From IMG/VR virus record IMGVR_UViG_3300047562_002398, positions 1 through 25,853 of that record: a stretch of DNA of 25,853 nt. One strand, given 5' to 3'. Below the pieces are notes generated by a model. The model was not told the origin of the DNA. It saw only the letters and a list, made by a program, of their open reading frames with translations, and did no database searches. The stretch is from a virus. Every line of letters begins with the position of its first letter. Position 1 is the stretch's first letter. Of this stretch, positions 7,341 through 17,500 are shown in pieces. Made by a program: the position numbers and the translations under genes.

Positions 7341-7492
7341 TCAACTGATTTTGATCTGGTTTTTTCACCTTTTGCTCTTTTTCTTCTTGCGGCACAATGT
7401 GCTTTCTGAGAAAATCCTTTAGGATTTGAGCAGTCAATACTCTTTTTATATTTATTACTCCACTCTTCTTGGAATTCTTTAAACGTCTTCAT
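7337..7492 (-). CDS. Small 51-aa Cys/Lys/Arg-rich protein with a capsid-targeting-like start
   Basis: I found this by reading the gap between gene 16 and the intein gene. It runs from ATG 7492 to TGA 7337-7339, 51 codons, begins MKTFKEFQEEW and ends in a basic Cys module (IDCSNPKGFSQKAHCAARRK). That module is familiar from many tailed phages and resembles the C-terminal SFCRRSKGQ ... ICKARRRW part of the next gene. It starts 14 bases inside the end of gene 16, and its stop overlaps the next start as ATGA, which argues for a real, coupled gene. The N-terminus matches the T4 capsid-targeting pattern, but QEE does not fit the gp21 cleavage rule. It is probably a small nucleic-acid-binding or head-internal protein, which is inference. 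Confidence 0.75.
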   Translation of the reverse strand: MKTFKEFQEEWSNKYKKSIDCSNPKGFSQKAHCAARRKRAKGEKTRSKSVE

Positions 7493-7910
7493 CTGCTTTT
7501 TGCTTCTTGAGAAGTTTGGCTAATTCTGCTGTAGAACCGACAAAGAGTGCATTTGTGACATTTGTTGGACCTTTTGTGATCTTAGTTTCTTCCAAATCTT
7601 TCAATTTTTTCTGAAGATCCATAAGTTTATCTGTGGCATCGGCAACATTTTTTATAAGTTGTCCCGCAACTTCATACGCTCTAGGCATTTCACTTTCTTG
7701 TGCAAGTTCAAGAATTCCATCAATTGCTTCTTGCCCCTTTTCAATTAATGAATATAAGTTTCCTCTCGTGTATTCATAATCTTTTTTAACATCCTCTAAA
7801 GGAGAAGAAACTTTATCTATTTTCTCCGGATTATCTACTGTTGTTTCTACTATTTCACTGGAAACATTGAAAGTTTCATTTAGTTTGTCAAATTTTTTTG
7901 TCATTTTCAT
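7479..7910 (-). CDS. 16: Terminase small subunit gp16
   Basis: This is the DNA-recognition and regulatory partner of gp17 in packaging. At 143 aa it is similar to T4 gp16 (164 aa). The central segment, from YEYTRGNLYSLIEKGQEA (45-62) through ESEMPRAYEVAGQLIKNV (72-89) to a Lys/Leu helix ending KKLKDLEET, matches the helical oligomerisation core of T4-like small terminases. The N-terminus is acidic and disordered-looking. ATG 7910 overlaps the gene 15 stop as ATGA; a second ATG two codons later (MTKKFDK) is an equally plausible start. It follows gene 15 as in T4, but gene 17 is displaced by the four-gene insertion downstream. Confidence 0.92.
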   Translation of the reverse strand: MKMTKKFDKLNETFNVSSEIVETTVDNPEKIDKVSSPLEDVKKDYEYTRGNLYSLIEKGQEAIDGILELAQESEMPRAYEVAGQLIKNVADATDKLMDLQKKLKDLEETKITKGPTNVTNALFVGSTAELAKLLKKQKADEDV

Positions 7911-8920
7911 GAGAATCCGCCACTAAATCCAAAATCATCTCCAACTTCAATTAGTAAATTGTCTTCACTTGTTATTTTCTTGACTTCGGAACCGGAAACG
8001 TGATTTGATATTGGAGTTTGATCAGAACCTCTTATCACTGTCAGAGTATTTCCGGATTTTGAATCAACATACATTTCTTCATTATCAATAACAATATAAG
8101 TATTTTCTAAAATTGAAGATGCATCTACAACTACTACTTTAGTTTCTTCTAATCCAATATCTCCAACCAAATTTGTAGTTACTGTTCCTGTATAATTTTT
8201 AATTGCACGAGGTTCTGCAGAATAAGTAAGATCTCTTGCACCTGTCTTGGAATTTGCTCCAGAAGAGGATGCTGCAGAAAATCCAATAGATATTTTTTTG
8301 ATAATATCCGAAGATGCAGAAAGAACTGGTCCAAATAGATATGTTTTTGCAGTGAATCTTAAAGTGTAAATAAGTGCTCTTCTAGTACTAAAGTCCCCCT
8401 CATAATCATCATTCATCGTAATACTATCAAGAACAATTGGAATATCTCTTTTCTCTCCGATTTCTTCAATGAGATTCACTGACATATTGTAAGATGGTTG
8501 AAAATAAGGTAGAATCTGCTCTATAATTTGAAGCATATCATCATTTAACTTGGTCATAATATTGAGCTCAAATTGCATATTATATGGGACTGGCATATAT
8601 GCCTTTTTTTGTTGAGTTTTATCGGAAGATGATGCTGTTATAAATGTTTGCGTCTGAGTTACTTTTCTTTGGGAGTCATAATTCAATCCAATAAATTCAA
8701 ATGACATTCTCGGCAAGGTCATTTGAACTGGTTTATTCAAATCTGGAGATTGTTCAAGTCTTGCTAAGAATTTTTGTGAGGGGCCATATGCAAGAGGAAC
8801 TTCAATAACACTGACTACATTATCAGAATTATTTGTGTGCTTAATTGAAATATTATTAAAAAGAGAACCAAAGGAAATAACCGTTCTTCTTAATATCTCA
8901 TGATAGAAATATTCAAACAT
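7907..8920 (-). CDS. 15: Tail completion / sheath terminator protein gp15
   Basis: This protein caps the tail tube and sheath and forms the joint to the neck. The start MFEYFYHEILRRTVISFGSL is the standard beginning of T4-like gp15, and the core (to about residue 240) keeps the family layout, with PRMSFEFIGLNYDSQRK and a strand-rich middle. At 337 aa it is longer than T4 gp15 (272 aa). The extra C-terminus (258-316) is a separate small module, TYIVIDNEEMYVDSKSGN then LTVIRGSDQTPISNHVSG, also present in the 1498-aa structural protein. The ribosome-binding site is weak. A late-promoter octamer in the preceding gap suggests its own transcript with gene 16 downstream. Confidence 0.92.
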   Translation of the reverse strand: MFEYFYHEILRRTVISFGSLFNNISIKHTNNSDNVVSVIEVPLAYGPSQKFLARLEQSPDLNKPVQMTLPRMSFEFIGLNYDSQRKVTQTQTFITASSSDKTQQKKAYMPVPYNMQFELNIMTKLNDDMLQIIEQILPYFQPSYNMSVNLIEEIGEKRDIPIVLDSITMNDDYEGDFSTRRALIYTLRFTAKTYLFGPVLSASSDIIKKISIGFSAASSSGANSKTGARDLTYSAEPRAIKNYTGTVTTNLVGDIGLEETKVVVVDASSILENTYIVIDNEEMYVDSKSGNTLTVIRGSDQTPISNHVSGSEVKKITSEDNLLIEVGDDFGFSGGFS

Positions 8921-8959
8921 TTTAAAATTTTTGTAAACTACTTAACAAAACCTTAGTAT

Positions 8960-8967
8960 TATTTATC
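8960..8967 (-). promoter_or_regulatory. T4-like late promoter before gene 15
   Basis: On the minus strand this reads GATAAATA, in the 49-base gap between genes 14 and 15 and 39 bases before the gene 15 start. It matches seven of eight positions of TATAAATA. Gene 15 otherwise has little upstream signal. Support is position plus motif only. Confidence 0.5.
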
Positions 8968-8969
8968 TA

Positions 8970-10352
8970 TTAAGGCATACCAAAAGGATTTGTTTCAGAA
9001 AAATCAATGATTTGATCTGCTTCTTCCTCTATAACATCATTTTGTGCGTATGGGTTTTTAATATCATCAATATCAATTGTTCTAAGAACTCTACTAGCAC
9101 TACTTGCAGTTCCTACAATGCTCTCCCCAGAAACAAATGAACCAGATACTATAGAAACTTCTAGAACATTAGTTGTTGCATCCCAAGATTTGACTCTTGC
9201 AGTTGTTCCACTTATTGAACCAGTAACAATTTCATTGAAAACATATGTTCCGACATTTTCTCCAAGATCAATGGGCGAATCAATAATAATTGTTGGTGCA
9301 GCAGTATATCCAATTCCAGCATCTATAACACGAATTGATGTTATAGTTCCAGCAGCACTTACTACTGCAAATGCTGTTGCAGTAGTTCCCGTTCCAGGAG
9401 AACTTATAGTAATATTTGGTGATGATGTATAACCAGATCCTCCACTAGTAACTGTTATTATTCCCACAATACCATTTGCAATTTCTGTTGTTGCTGCTGC
9501 TCCAACTCCCCCTCCACCAATAAATGCGACTGATGGTGCAGTAGTATATCCATAACCAGGATTTACCAATTCCACTCCCTGTATTTTATCAGATGCTACT
9601 CCGTTACAATCTACAATTCCCGAAATCATAGTTGCGATTCCAGTTGCAGTTAATCCACCAGATGGAGCAGAAGAAATAGCAACTCTTGGTACTGATGTAT
9701 AACCACTTCCTCTGTCGGTTAAAGTAATTTTTCTTACCCCACCATTTACTATTCCTGTTATGGCGGTTGCTGTAGATGCGGAACCAACGAGAGTGAGAGT
9801 TTGAATATACCCTTGATCTACAGTATTATCATCAATTTCTCCTATAGATGTATCAATAACTTCGTCTTCATATCTAAAGAGTTCACAAGTTAATTGGTAT
9901 ACATAATTTTTTTGAAGTTGATAGAATGGTTTTTCGTGCTCAACATATTTAATTTCAAATAGTCTATCTCCAAGAGGAAAATAAATCAAATCCCCCTCTT
10001 TAGGTCTTGTTGAAAGTTTGATATTTGGGATGTTTTTGATAAGTGGAGATATGTAACTTTCAAATCTTTCTTTGGATATTGTTAAAATTAAATCATCCAT
10101 TTCTTGGATGCCAAATTTTGACATTAGAGTTCCAAGTCCATTGTAACCATCATAAGTATCAACATATGCTTCAATAGGATATGCATTATCAAATTTTGAC
10201 TCTATGACCTCTTTTATAATTGTTTTTTCTGATACATATTGTCTCGGTAGATAATAAACTTCAACGCCATATATTTTCAACTGCTCATTTATTAAGTCTT
10301 GTATCAATCCTTGCTCTGACTTGGAACCTTGTTGAAAAAATGGATTTAACAT
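8970..10352 (-). CDS. 14: Neck (head completion) protein gp14, enlarged by GSGYT repeats
   Basis: With gp13 this protein forms the neck that seals the filled head and receives the tail. The start is set at ATG 10352 (MLNPFFQQGSKSEQ), the usual family beginning; a TTG four codons upstream is possible but gives a non-family N-terminus. Residues 1-170 are the conserved core, including VEVYYLPRQYVSEKTI and EAYVDTYDGYNGLG, and the C-terminus IDFSETNPFGMP is also typical. At 460 aa it is much longer than T4 gp14 (256 aa). The excess is four Gly/Ser-rich beta repeats (about residues 204-361), followed by a YVFNEIVTGSISGTTARV module. It begins 4 bases after the gene 13 stop, so the two are co-transcribed. 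Confidence 0.93.
   Translation of the reverse strand: MLNPFFQQGSKSEQGLIQDLINEQLKIYGVEVYYLPRQYVSEKTIIKEVIESKFDNAYPIEAYVDTYDGYNGLGTLMSKFGIQEMDDLILTISKERFESYISPLIKNIPNIKLSTRPKEGDLIYFPLGDRLFEIKYVEHEKPFYQLQKNYVYQLTCELFRYEDEVIDTSIGEIDDNTVDQGYIQTLTLVGSASTATAITGIVNGGVRKITLTDRGSGYTSVPRVAISSAPSGGLTATGIATMISGIVDCNGVASDKIQGVELVNPGYGYTTAPSVAFIGGGGVGAAATTEIANGIVGIITVTSGGSGYTSSPNITISSPGTGTTATAFAVVSAAGTITSIRVIDAGIGYTAAPTIIIDSPIDLGENVGTYVFNEIVTGSISGTTARVKSWDATTNVLEVSIVSGSFVSGESIVGTASSASRVLRTIDIDDIKNPYAQNDVIEEEADQIIDFSETNPFGMP
9270..9743 (-). repeat. Four tandem GSGYT-type protein repeats in gp14
   Basis: Four diverged copies are centred on TDRGSGYTSVPRVAI, VNPGYGYTTAPSVAF, TSGGSGYTSSPNITI and IDAGIGYTAAPTIII. 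Each has a strand, a G-x-G-Y-T turn and a second strand, with linkers of 15-30 residues. The DNA also repeats: the minus strand shows GGNTATAC-like words at the GYT turn of each copy. Related copies occur in three other structural genes in this window. Confidence 0.8.
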
Positions 10353-10356
10353 ATCC

Positions 10357-11205
10357 TTAACCAATCATATCTAGAGGTGGAAGTTCATAAGTATTGGACA
10401 TCTTCTCCATAATCATATCAATTTCTTTCTGTGCATCATCATATATTTGTCTGCCGTTTAGTTCAACACCTCCAGGAAGTTTTACTCCTTGAAACTTAAT
10501 AAGATTTTGTCCCCATTGACGCTTTATTAAAGCGGTTAGATATGGTTTTAAGAAAGAGTCGTTCCAAACTCTTGTGAAATCATTTGGATCTAATGTTCTA
10601 TAACAGTCAATAATCAAATAGTCATTAACCTTTACACTTCCCCAATCAATATCAAGATATAGTCTATCCATTCTTTGATTGAAACGAATTTGTTTTTGGG
10701 TGGTCAAAAGAAAATCCATATCTTCAAGATATGTTTTAACCATTGCATAAGTTAAAAGTTCTGTAGATCCCCAATAGTAAATATCGTTTAAAAATAGTTG
10801 ATATTTGACACTAAACATATTATTAGTAACAGTGTTCGTTCCGTCAAAATGAAAAACCTTTGTTACTCCAATTACTGAGGGTGGAACCTGCAAATAATTA
10901 CTATTTTCTTTATAGTTGAAAGTTACGGATGAACTTGAAATGTTTGCAGTAGCCGTGCTAGTTACTATTCCTGCAATCGGATCATTTCCGTTTGGCGCTC
11001 TTCCTCTATCAATATCTTCTTGGGTAATTTGATACTTTAAAAACATTTGAGAGACACCATCAAAGTGCCTCTCTTGGAAAAATTGAATAGCATCATCAAC
11101 CAAATCATCAATTTGCTCATCGGCAACATTAATTTCTAAAACTGGCGCACCCAGTTTTCTTTTACAATAATCTATTAATTCTTGTCTTGAAGAAGGTTGC
11201 GCCAT
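10357..11205 (-). CDS. 13: Neck protein gp13
   Basis: This is the head-completion protein that works with gp14 to close the portal vertex before tail joining. At 282 aa it is close to T4 gp13 (309 aa). The N-terminus MAQPSSRQELIDYCKRKLG, then APVLEINVADEQIDDLVDDA and FFQERHFDG, is the hallmark of the T4-like cyanophage family. The C-terminal half keeps DYLIIDCYRTLDPNDFTRVW and FLKPYLTALIKRQWGQNLIK. A short Ser/Thr/Asn-rich loop (about residues 78-100) looks variable. An AGAGGT ribosome-binding site and a late-promoter octamer lie just upstream, and gene 14 follows after 4 bases. The order 13-14-15-16 is that of T4. Confidence 0.95.
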   Translation of the reverse strand: MAQPSSRQELIDYCKRKLGAPVLEINVADEQIDDLVDDAIQFFQERHFDGVSQMFLKYQITQEDIDRGRAPNGNDPIAGIVTSTATANISSSSVTFNYKENSNYLQVPPSVIGVTKVFHFDGTNTVTNNMFSVKYQLFLNDIYYWGSTELLTYAMVKTYLEDMDFLLTTQKQIRFNQRMDRLYLDIDWGSVKVNDYLIIDCYRTLDPNDFTRVWNDSFLKPYLTALIKRQWGQNLIKFQGVKLPGGVELNGRQIYDDAQKEIDMIMEKMSNTYELPPLDMIG

Positions 11206-11225
11206 TTTATTAATACCTCTAGATA

Positions 11226-11233
11226 TATTTATT
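11226..11233 (-). promoter_or_regulatory. T4-like late promoter before gene 13
   Basis: On the minus strand this reads AATAAATA, in the 140-base gap before gene 13. It ends 20 bases before the start codon, leaving a very short leader that holds the AGAGGT ribosome-binding site. The same spacing is seen before gene 8. Confidence 0.6.
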
Positions 11234-11275
11234 CTAAATCTTTAATGTGTAAATTGGAAATCGCTTCTTGTTGTT

Positions 11276-11359
11276 TTAAATATTATCAATTTCGGGCGAA
11301 TATTTGAAATAATCAAAATATTTACTCAAATTTTCCAATTCAATTTTATTTGGATTCAT
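11276..11359 (-). CDS. Possible 27-aa peptide
   Basis: This is a short open frame, MNPNKIELENLSKYFDYFKY plus seven residues, starting 14 bases inside the end of the 76-aa gene and filling most of the gap before gene 13. Its composition is charged and aromatic, like small phage proteins, but there is no good ribosome-binding site and I do not recognise it. AT-rich gaps can yield such frames by chance. The rest of the gap holds only the late promoter. Confidence 0.3.
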   Translation of the reverse strand: MNPNKIELENLSKYFDYFKYSPEIDNI

Positions 11360-11576
11360 TCTCAACAATTTTCCTTAAAAGCATTTTTATCTCATTAAGA
11401 TCATTTTTTACAATTTCAATTTCATTCTCTATTAGTTCTATTCTTTTTTCACCGTTTTCCATTTTCTTTCTTCTAATAATATAAGATTCATATTCCATTT
11501 TATTCATATTAATAATAGCATTAGTTTTGGGATCTCTATAAAGATCCTTTTGATTTTCTACTGGTATTAAATTCAT
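11346..11576 (-). CDS. Small conserved phage protein with coiled-coil tail (76 aa)
   Basis: The N-terminal half, MNLIPVENQKDLYRDPKTNA then IINMNKMEYESYIIRRKK, resembles a small family often found in T4-like cyanophages near structural genes. The C-terminal half (43-75) is a predicted coiled coil, with hydrophobic residues in heptad-like spacing (IELIENEIEIVKNDLNEI, then MLLRKIV). No enzymatic motif is present. It starts 2 bases after the stop of the 2530-aa gene, so it is co-transcribed with that gene and precedes gene 13. A chaperone, connector or small structural role is possible; the function is unknown. Confidence 0.8.
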   Translation of the reverse strand: MNLIPVENQKDLYRDPKTNAIINMNKMEYESYIIRRKKMENGEKRIELIENEIEIVKNDLNEIKMLLRKIVENESK

Positions 11577-11578
11577 TT

Positions 11579-14500
11579 CTATGCTAGTGCAATTACCCTT
11601 AGATTTCTAATAATTGGAACAAAAGATTGATTTTCGCTAGTTCCAATTAGTTTTACTCTAAATTGTTTGAAAGATTCATTCAAATCAACAGTAAAAGAAT
11701 ATTCTTTGAAATCTGATATTGAAGGATTATTTATGAACCTATCTTGTTTTAGCATCTTTTTATCAGAACTTCCATCACTATTTCTTGCGTCTATTATAGA
11801 ACCATTCGTATCTATATTTGCATATCCAGGGAAAGGAACAAATACATTACTATCTTCAATTGAGAAGAATGCCCTTAGATCGGAAGCATTGTGTAAATAT
11901 GCGTCCAGTAAAATTTTAATGGAAGATGCTGGGGATTCTAGTGATATTCTGTTTGAAATATAAGTGAATAGATTTGGATCGTCAGAAATAGTATTTACTC
12001 TTGGATCGTTTGCATAATCACTAACTGGACTATTAATTCTATTACTAATTAAGACCAAGCTATTATTTGATAAATCAATTGCTGGACTTATCCTAGAATC
12101 AGTTGTCGCCATAAAGGCATTAACATTCAAGGATTTATTTCCAGGCAAATCGGTCAGATAATTAGTTTCATTGACTTTTGATGCAATCACTCTAGGGGAG
12201 TCAAAGTAATTGATTCTAGAATTAGTTATATCTTGTAATCCCATATCAACAAAAGATACTTCATTTCCGCCTAAACTAGATCCTCTCACAGTCCTTACTG
12301 CGGATTTGATACTTGTTCCTGTTGGTGCAATTTGTTTTATGTTTGGTATTATTGCTTCAAATGGAATATTATAAGATGCTTTACCATTCAATAGTCCAAC
12401 TTGTTTTGTTCTATTGAATTTTAATTTTGGATATAGCACATTATCACTTCTATCAACTCCATTTGCCGACATATCAATCTTAACATAATAATAGTTCACT
12501 CCTATTGGATTTAAAATAGTAGAATCTACATCAGACAGATTGTGCGTTTTGTTGATTCTCCTTAGAGAAACTCCACCTAATTCATATTTTTCTACTGAAG
12601 TTCCAATGGGATAATTAAATCCTTTTGTTCCATCAATTTCCCTTGATACTCCAGTTAGAGTATTAGTAGATAGATTTACTCCCTCATAACTCAAAAGTTC
12701 ATTTGATATTCTAATATATCCTTTGTATGTCGCACTGACCGGGATGTTCTCAAAGGTCAAGAAATCATTTGCATCAGATACTGATATTTCTGCTCCATTT
12801 CCAGTTGCACTTGGATATTGTGATGTGAGAGAAACAACATCGACATCAGATCTAATGTCACGAAGTGTTACTATATTAGAAGAAGAATGCATTCCGTGAT
12901 TTCTATGGAATACTTTTAAGTGATCTCCACTTGTTATTGGATTTAAGTTATCAATAGAAAGTTCTGTACCATTATCGCTAAAATCAGTAGTTACTCCAGA
13001 GTTATTGATAAATTTAATTTTATTGCTGGAAATAGTACTGAATTCTCCTTGCACATTATCAATAATTAATTCATTTCTTCCGGATATTTCGGAAACACTT
13101 AATCTCATACCTAATCCAAGATTTTGTGTTCCAATGGAAATTGGTTCTAAAATATCACCCACAACATATCCAAATCCACCATCTGCAACAGTAGTTCCAG
13201 AAGCAACTACACCACCATTATTAATTGTTATATTTGCAGTAGCGTTAAATCCAGATCCAGTTATACTTGTTAGCGCCACTCCTGTGTAAGTAACATTGGA
13301 ACCAGTGTATCCAACTCCAGAATTTACAACATTTAATGTGCCAAATGCACTACCAGCATAACCAACAAGATTTCCTGTGACCGTTGAAAGTCCAGCAGGT
13401 TGTTGTATTATTGTATTACCTAAAGTCAAATCAGTATTTGTAATAGTTGACGATAAAGACACCATTACTCTATTTGATTGGATAGTCAAAGGATCTTTAG
13501 TCATTACTTGCAGATTTTCTGGCAAATCAGAGTTGAACATCTGGACAAATCCAGAGGAAGTAAAGTTCGCTCTATGCAGTTCAAAAGTTAAATCTTCATA
13601 TTGGCTTGGAGTCCAAGTAGAAGCATTTTGGGATTTGAATAATGATCCTAAAAGTCTTTGGGTAGTCACCAAAATTTGATTTTGCTCAGTTGCAAGTGTT
13701 GCAACATCAGATTCTCCTAGTCTAGATATCCAAACATTATATTCATTTGAGTTTGAAATTACAATAATTGCATATTCCCTTTGGCTTTCGAGATAAACAG
13801 GAGATTCAAAAACAAATGATGTTGCAACTGAAGCATCTTCTGATAGTAATACTTTATCTGGGGTCAATTCTACTTCAGAGAATGCTAATATCTTTTGACT
13901 TGGAGTTCCAAGTTCAACCTCTCTTATTTGCACTGTAACTGGAAGAGTTTCATCTTTTGTTCTAAAATATATGTCTACTTTAGTTAAAAATACTCCAGTC
14001 GGATCATCTACGATGAAAGATTGTGCCAATGGGTCTCTATATTCTCCAGTCAATCTTGGATTGCTAGTAGTAGTAGTGCTAGATACAGTGGTTTGTGAAT
14101 CAAGCAATGCAGAGTCGGATAGTGCTGTAGTTTGTCTGAAACTATCGTCAACATCAACTCTTGCGTTTCGTAGAGAAAGAGTTACCTCTTGACTAGAATC
14201 CACATCACCTTGTGAATAGAAAGTTTCTTCTGCTACTGTTGTAACTACTCCAGGAATCTGAGAATTTGTAGAACTACTTGTTAGTCTGAATCTAGAGCGA
14301 CCAGTTTCAAATTGTGGTGTTCCCTCAAATCCATTTGGTACTTGATAAGATCCTATTAAAGTTCCTAGTCTATCAGTCACCAATCTAACATTTGTTACTC
14401 TAGCCTCAGCACCAGAGGATTGACCTCTAAGAATCATATTTTGCTTTACGATTCCACTGAATGTAGTATTTGATTCTTCTGCAAGAGAAAGTGTGTCTAC

Positions 14501-17500
14501 ATTTAGTGTAGTGCTTGTTGATGAATAAAATTCTGGAATATTTACTTCTCTATTATATGGGTTTCTATCAAAGAAATCTGTTGGTGCATTGTAGGGGCCA
14601 TACTTATGATTGGATTGCGCTACACGAAAAACTGCTGTATTTGAATTTGTAGAAATTTCGTCAATTTGTCCAATTACAGTCTCTCCAACACTAAAAGTGC
14701 CGGAAATCATTTCAATTTCAATTAATTTACTGAAACAAAAATCACTGACATTTACGCCATCAAAAAATGAATATACTTGAGTAAATGGCTTCATTCTTCT
14801 AGAAGTAAATTCTATATTTCTAGAACGCATAAATGATACTATGTCTCTTCTGACAATACGATCACCTAGAGACTCAGTATCAATCTGCTCACTTACAGTG
14901 TTTTGTATACCTGTTCTCTGTTGATCTAACCTAATATCCATAAAGGTATTAGTTGTCGTTACTGTTGTTGTAGTACTAAAATCACTTGTTTCGCCTACTC
15001 TGAATGTTCTGGGAACTCCACCAGATGGAACTTGGCCAACAAATCTTTGGAATTCTGCTGCATTTCCCTGCCTCACAGAATTTGATGTACCACTACTTGT
15101 ACTAGTGCTGCTGTTGACTTCAACTCTTCTATTCAAATCAACACCAGTAGTTTCCCAGGAATTCCAGATTACTGGACTAACTCCCAATCTTTCTCCATCT
15201 TCATTAGTAGAAATTTCTGTTCTCAGTGCCTCAGCAACTCCAGAGAAAGATCCTTCCATATCAACATTGGCAATCTCCATTTTATTCACATCAATCCAAA
15301 CATCCACAGATGGATATAGTTGAATAGATCCTTCCCAAAGTTTTACAAAAAATGGAGTTACATTTTCAGTTCTTGTTGCAAATGGTTGTCTCAACCAAGA
15401 AGTTTCTGAGTAATCTAGTGTAACTACATCACCACTTCTTTTTATGTTTGAACCGAATATTTCGGCATATCGCTTATCACCATTTGACTGGGTTGATGTC
15501 CCAATACCAGTTATTGTGTTATTTGCAACTTCTAATTTTAAATTGGTAGTGTAATGTGATGGTCTTAATTCTCCTCTAGTTACATCAATGCTGTTTTTAA
15601 CACCATTAGACAAATCTTGAGTTAATAATGAAGTAAAATTATCAACATAGAAACCAGATTTAAATCTATTTTGACCAGTGCCGTCATCAACAAACAGATT
15701 CTGAGTGTTTGTTTCTAGCATTGATAATGATGTATAATACTCTAGATTTTTAATTCTAGATTCTAAATTAAAGATATCTCTCATTTGATATCTCTTATGC
15801 TGAACAAATTCTATCCTTGCATCTGATGTATTATAAAGATATGCTGGTAAATAAATGTTTGCAATATTCATTGCACCGGAAACTTCTTCTGGTAAAACAG
15901 GATTATCTGATGGATTTCCATATTTTACCGAGAAGGATTTATCTTTATTCAAATAAATTCTATCAATTCTTGGTAGATAATATGAATATGTTAGAATTAA
16001 AGATTCGTCTGAAGATATAATATTCTTGGAACTATGATTTGACCCAGAAAAATCTCTACCGTCAAATTCAAATGGTGATCTATTTCCTTCTGAAACAGTA
16101 TAATCTTTTACTCTTGGTCTTAGATCTATTAAATCTGTTACTCTATATCCAGAAATAGAAGGTATTTCGTTGGTATAGTCAAATGATGTATAAGAATTTG
16201 TTGTAGTAATATCCCCATCATCAGAAGGATCAAAAAATCCTCTCATAAAATAAACTTTTATCTTTCTTTCTGGTTCTGGAGAATCTAAGTTTCTTATGAT
16301 TCTAGAATAATCAAAATATGTTTGTTTTTGTCCGTTATCTAGTCTGTATCTATCAGTTACATTTGTACTTCCTTGATTTATTGACCCGATTACTCCATTA
16401 ACATTGGATTGATCAAACTTAACCAACTCGCCATTTATGAAATTTATATTATTTTCGTAAATATATCCAATTGATGTATCGCTCTTTCTTTCTACATAAA
16501 GTGCTCTTGCTCCACTTATAGTTCCTACTAAAGTTTCTCCTATTATTAGATCGTTAGTAGTTGAGGTTGCGCCATCCATTGAACCAATTGTGGCGGATGG
16601 AGAATCTGGATTTGATGTATCTTTGGACTCAAAAACTGCATATAGAAGATTTACATCTGGATAATTTAAACATATTTCAATATCTTGTACTCTTGTTCCA
16701 TAAGGATAATTTCCATAAGTTAATCCGTCATTTGTTGTTGATTGACCTATTCCTGAATATGAACCAGAAGACTTATCAATTATTATACTATCTACTATTT
16801 TTTTCTTCTTTGATTTTGATTTTATTTTGGTCTTCCTTAGAGTTGCAATTAATACTGCTCCAGTATCATTTGCTCCTAGATTATTGATGATAAGTCTAGT
16901 AGAACCAGATTGGAAATCAAATCTATCGGAAGTTAAAGTTTCTAGGCTACCATCACTTCTTATAAGAATATATCTTTCTTCGTCAAATGGCAAAAATACT
17001 TCATTAGTTCCAGCATCAATTGGATCAGTAGAATTGCTAGAAATATTGATATTGTTAAATTGTCTTCTTATTGTGAGTTGCGAACCAGTCAAATCTACTG
17101 ATTCAATATTTGATTTTGGTAGAACACTGAATAATGAATTATTACTTGAAGAATTTCCACTACTACCAGTTAATTGTAGCTTTGTGGTAAGAACTGATAG
17201 ATCTGTTATGTTGACTGGTGATGTTGGTAGATCTCCATATACTACTCCAGAAACATTTTCCACAGGAGATATTTCAAATTCTCTTGTAAGGTAGTTTACA
17301 TTCCCTACTTTAGCATAAGAAATTGTTGATATTCCTGGTTGACTATACTTAATTAAATTTCCAGTAGTAATAATCCCAGAAATATTTGTTCCACTAACTG
17401 TTACTGTAGAAATTCCACCAATATTTGCTGAGATAGATGAAATACCAATGAAACTAGAATCAGACTGTATAGTATCTGCAGTAAATGTTATGCCCGATCC

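Noticed and set aside
7449-7456. AATAAATA octamer on the minus strand inside the 51-aa gene
   Set aside because: It could serve the intein gene, but it is within coding sequence more than 100 bases from the next start, and the motif arises by chance in this AT-rich DNA.
10353-10364. TTG start four codons upstream for gp14
   Set aside because: It overlaps the gene 13 stop and adds MVKD before the conserved MLNPFF start. The upstream ribosome-binding signal is no better, so ATG 10352 was preferred.
11276-11345. AT-rich inverted repeat (AATATTTTG ... CAAATATT on the minus strand) as a terminator
   Set aside because: The stem is weak, needs a bulge, contains almost no G-C pairs and lacks a following U-run.
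16561-17294. Long plus-strand open frames (108 and 155 aa) opposite the giant structural gene
   Set aside because: They are antisense to a well-supported coding frame, resemble no family and have a composition expected from reverse-complement reading. The same holds for other plus-strand frames, such as 6645-7100 and 9118-9432.
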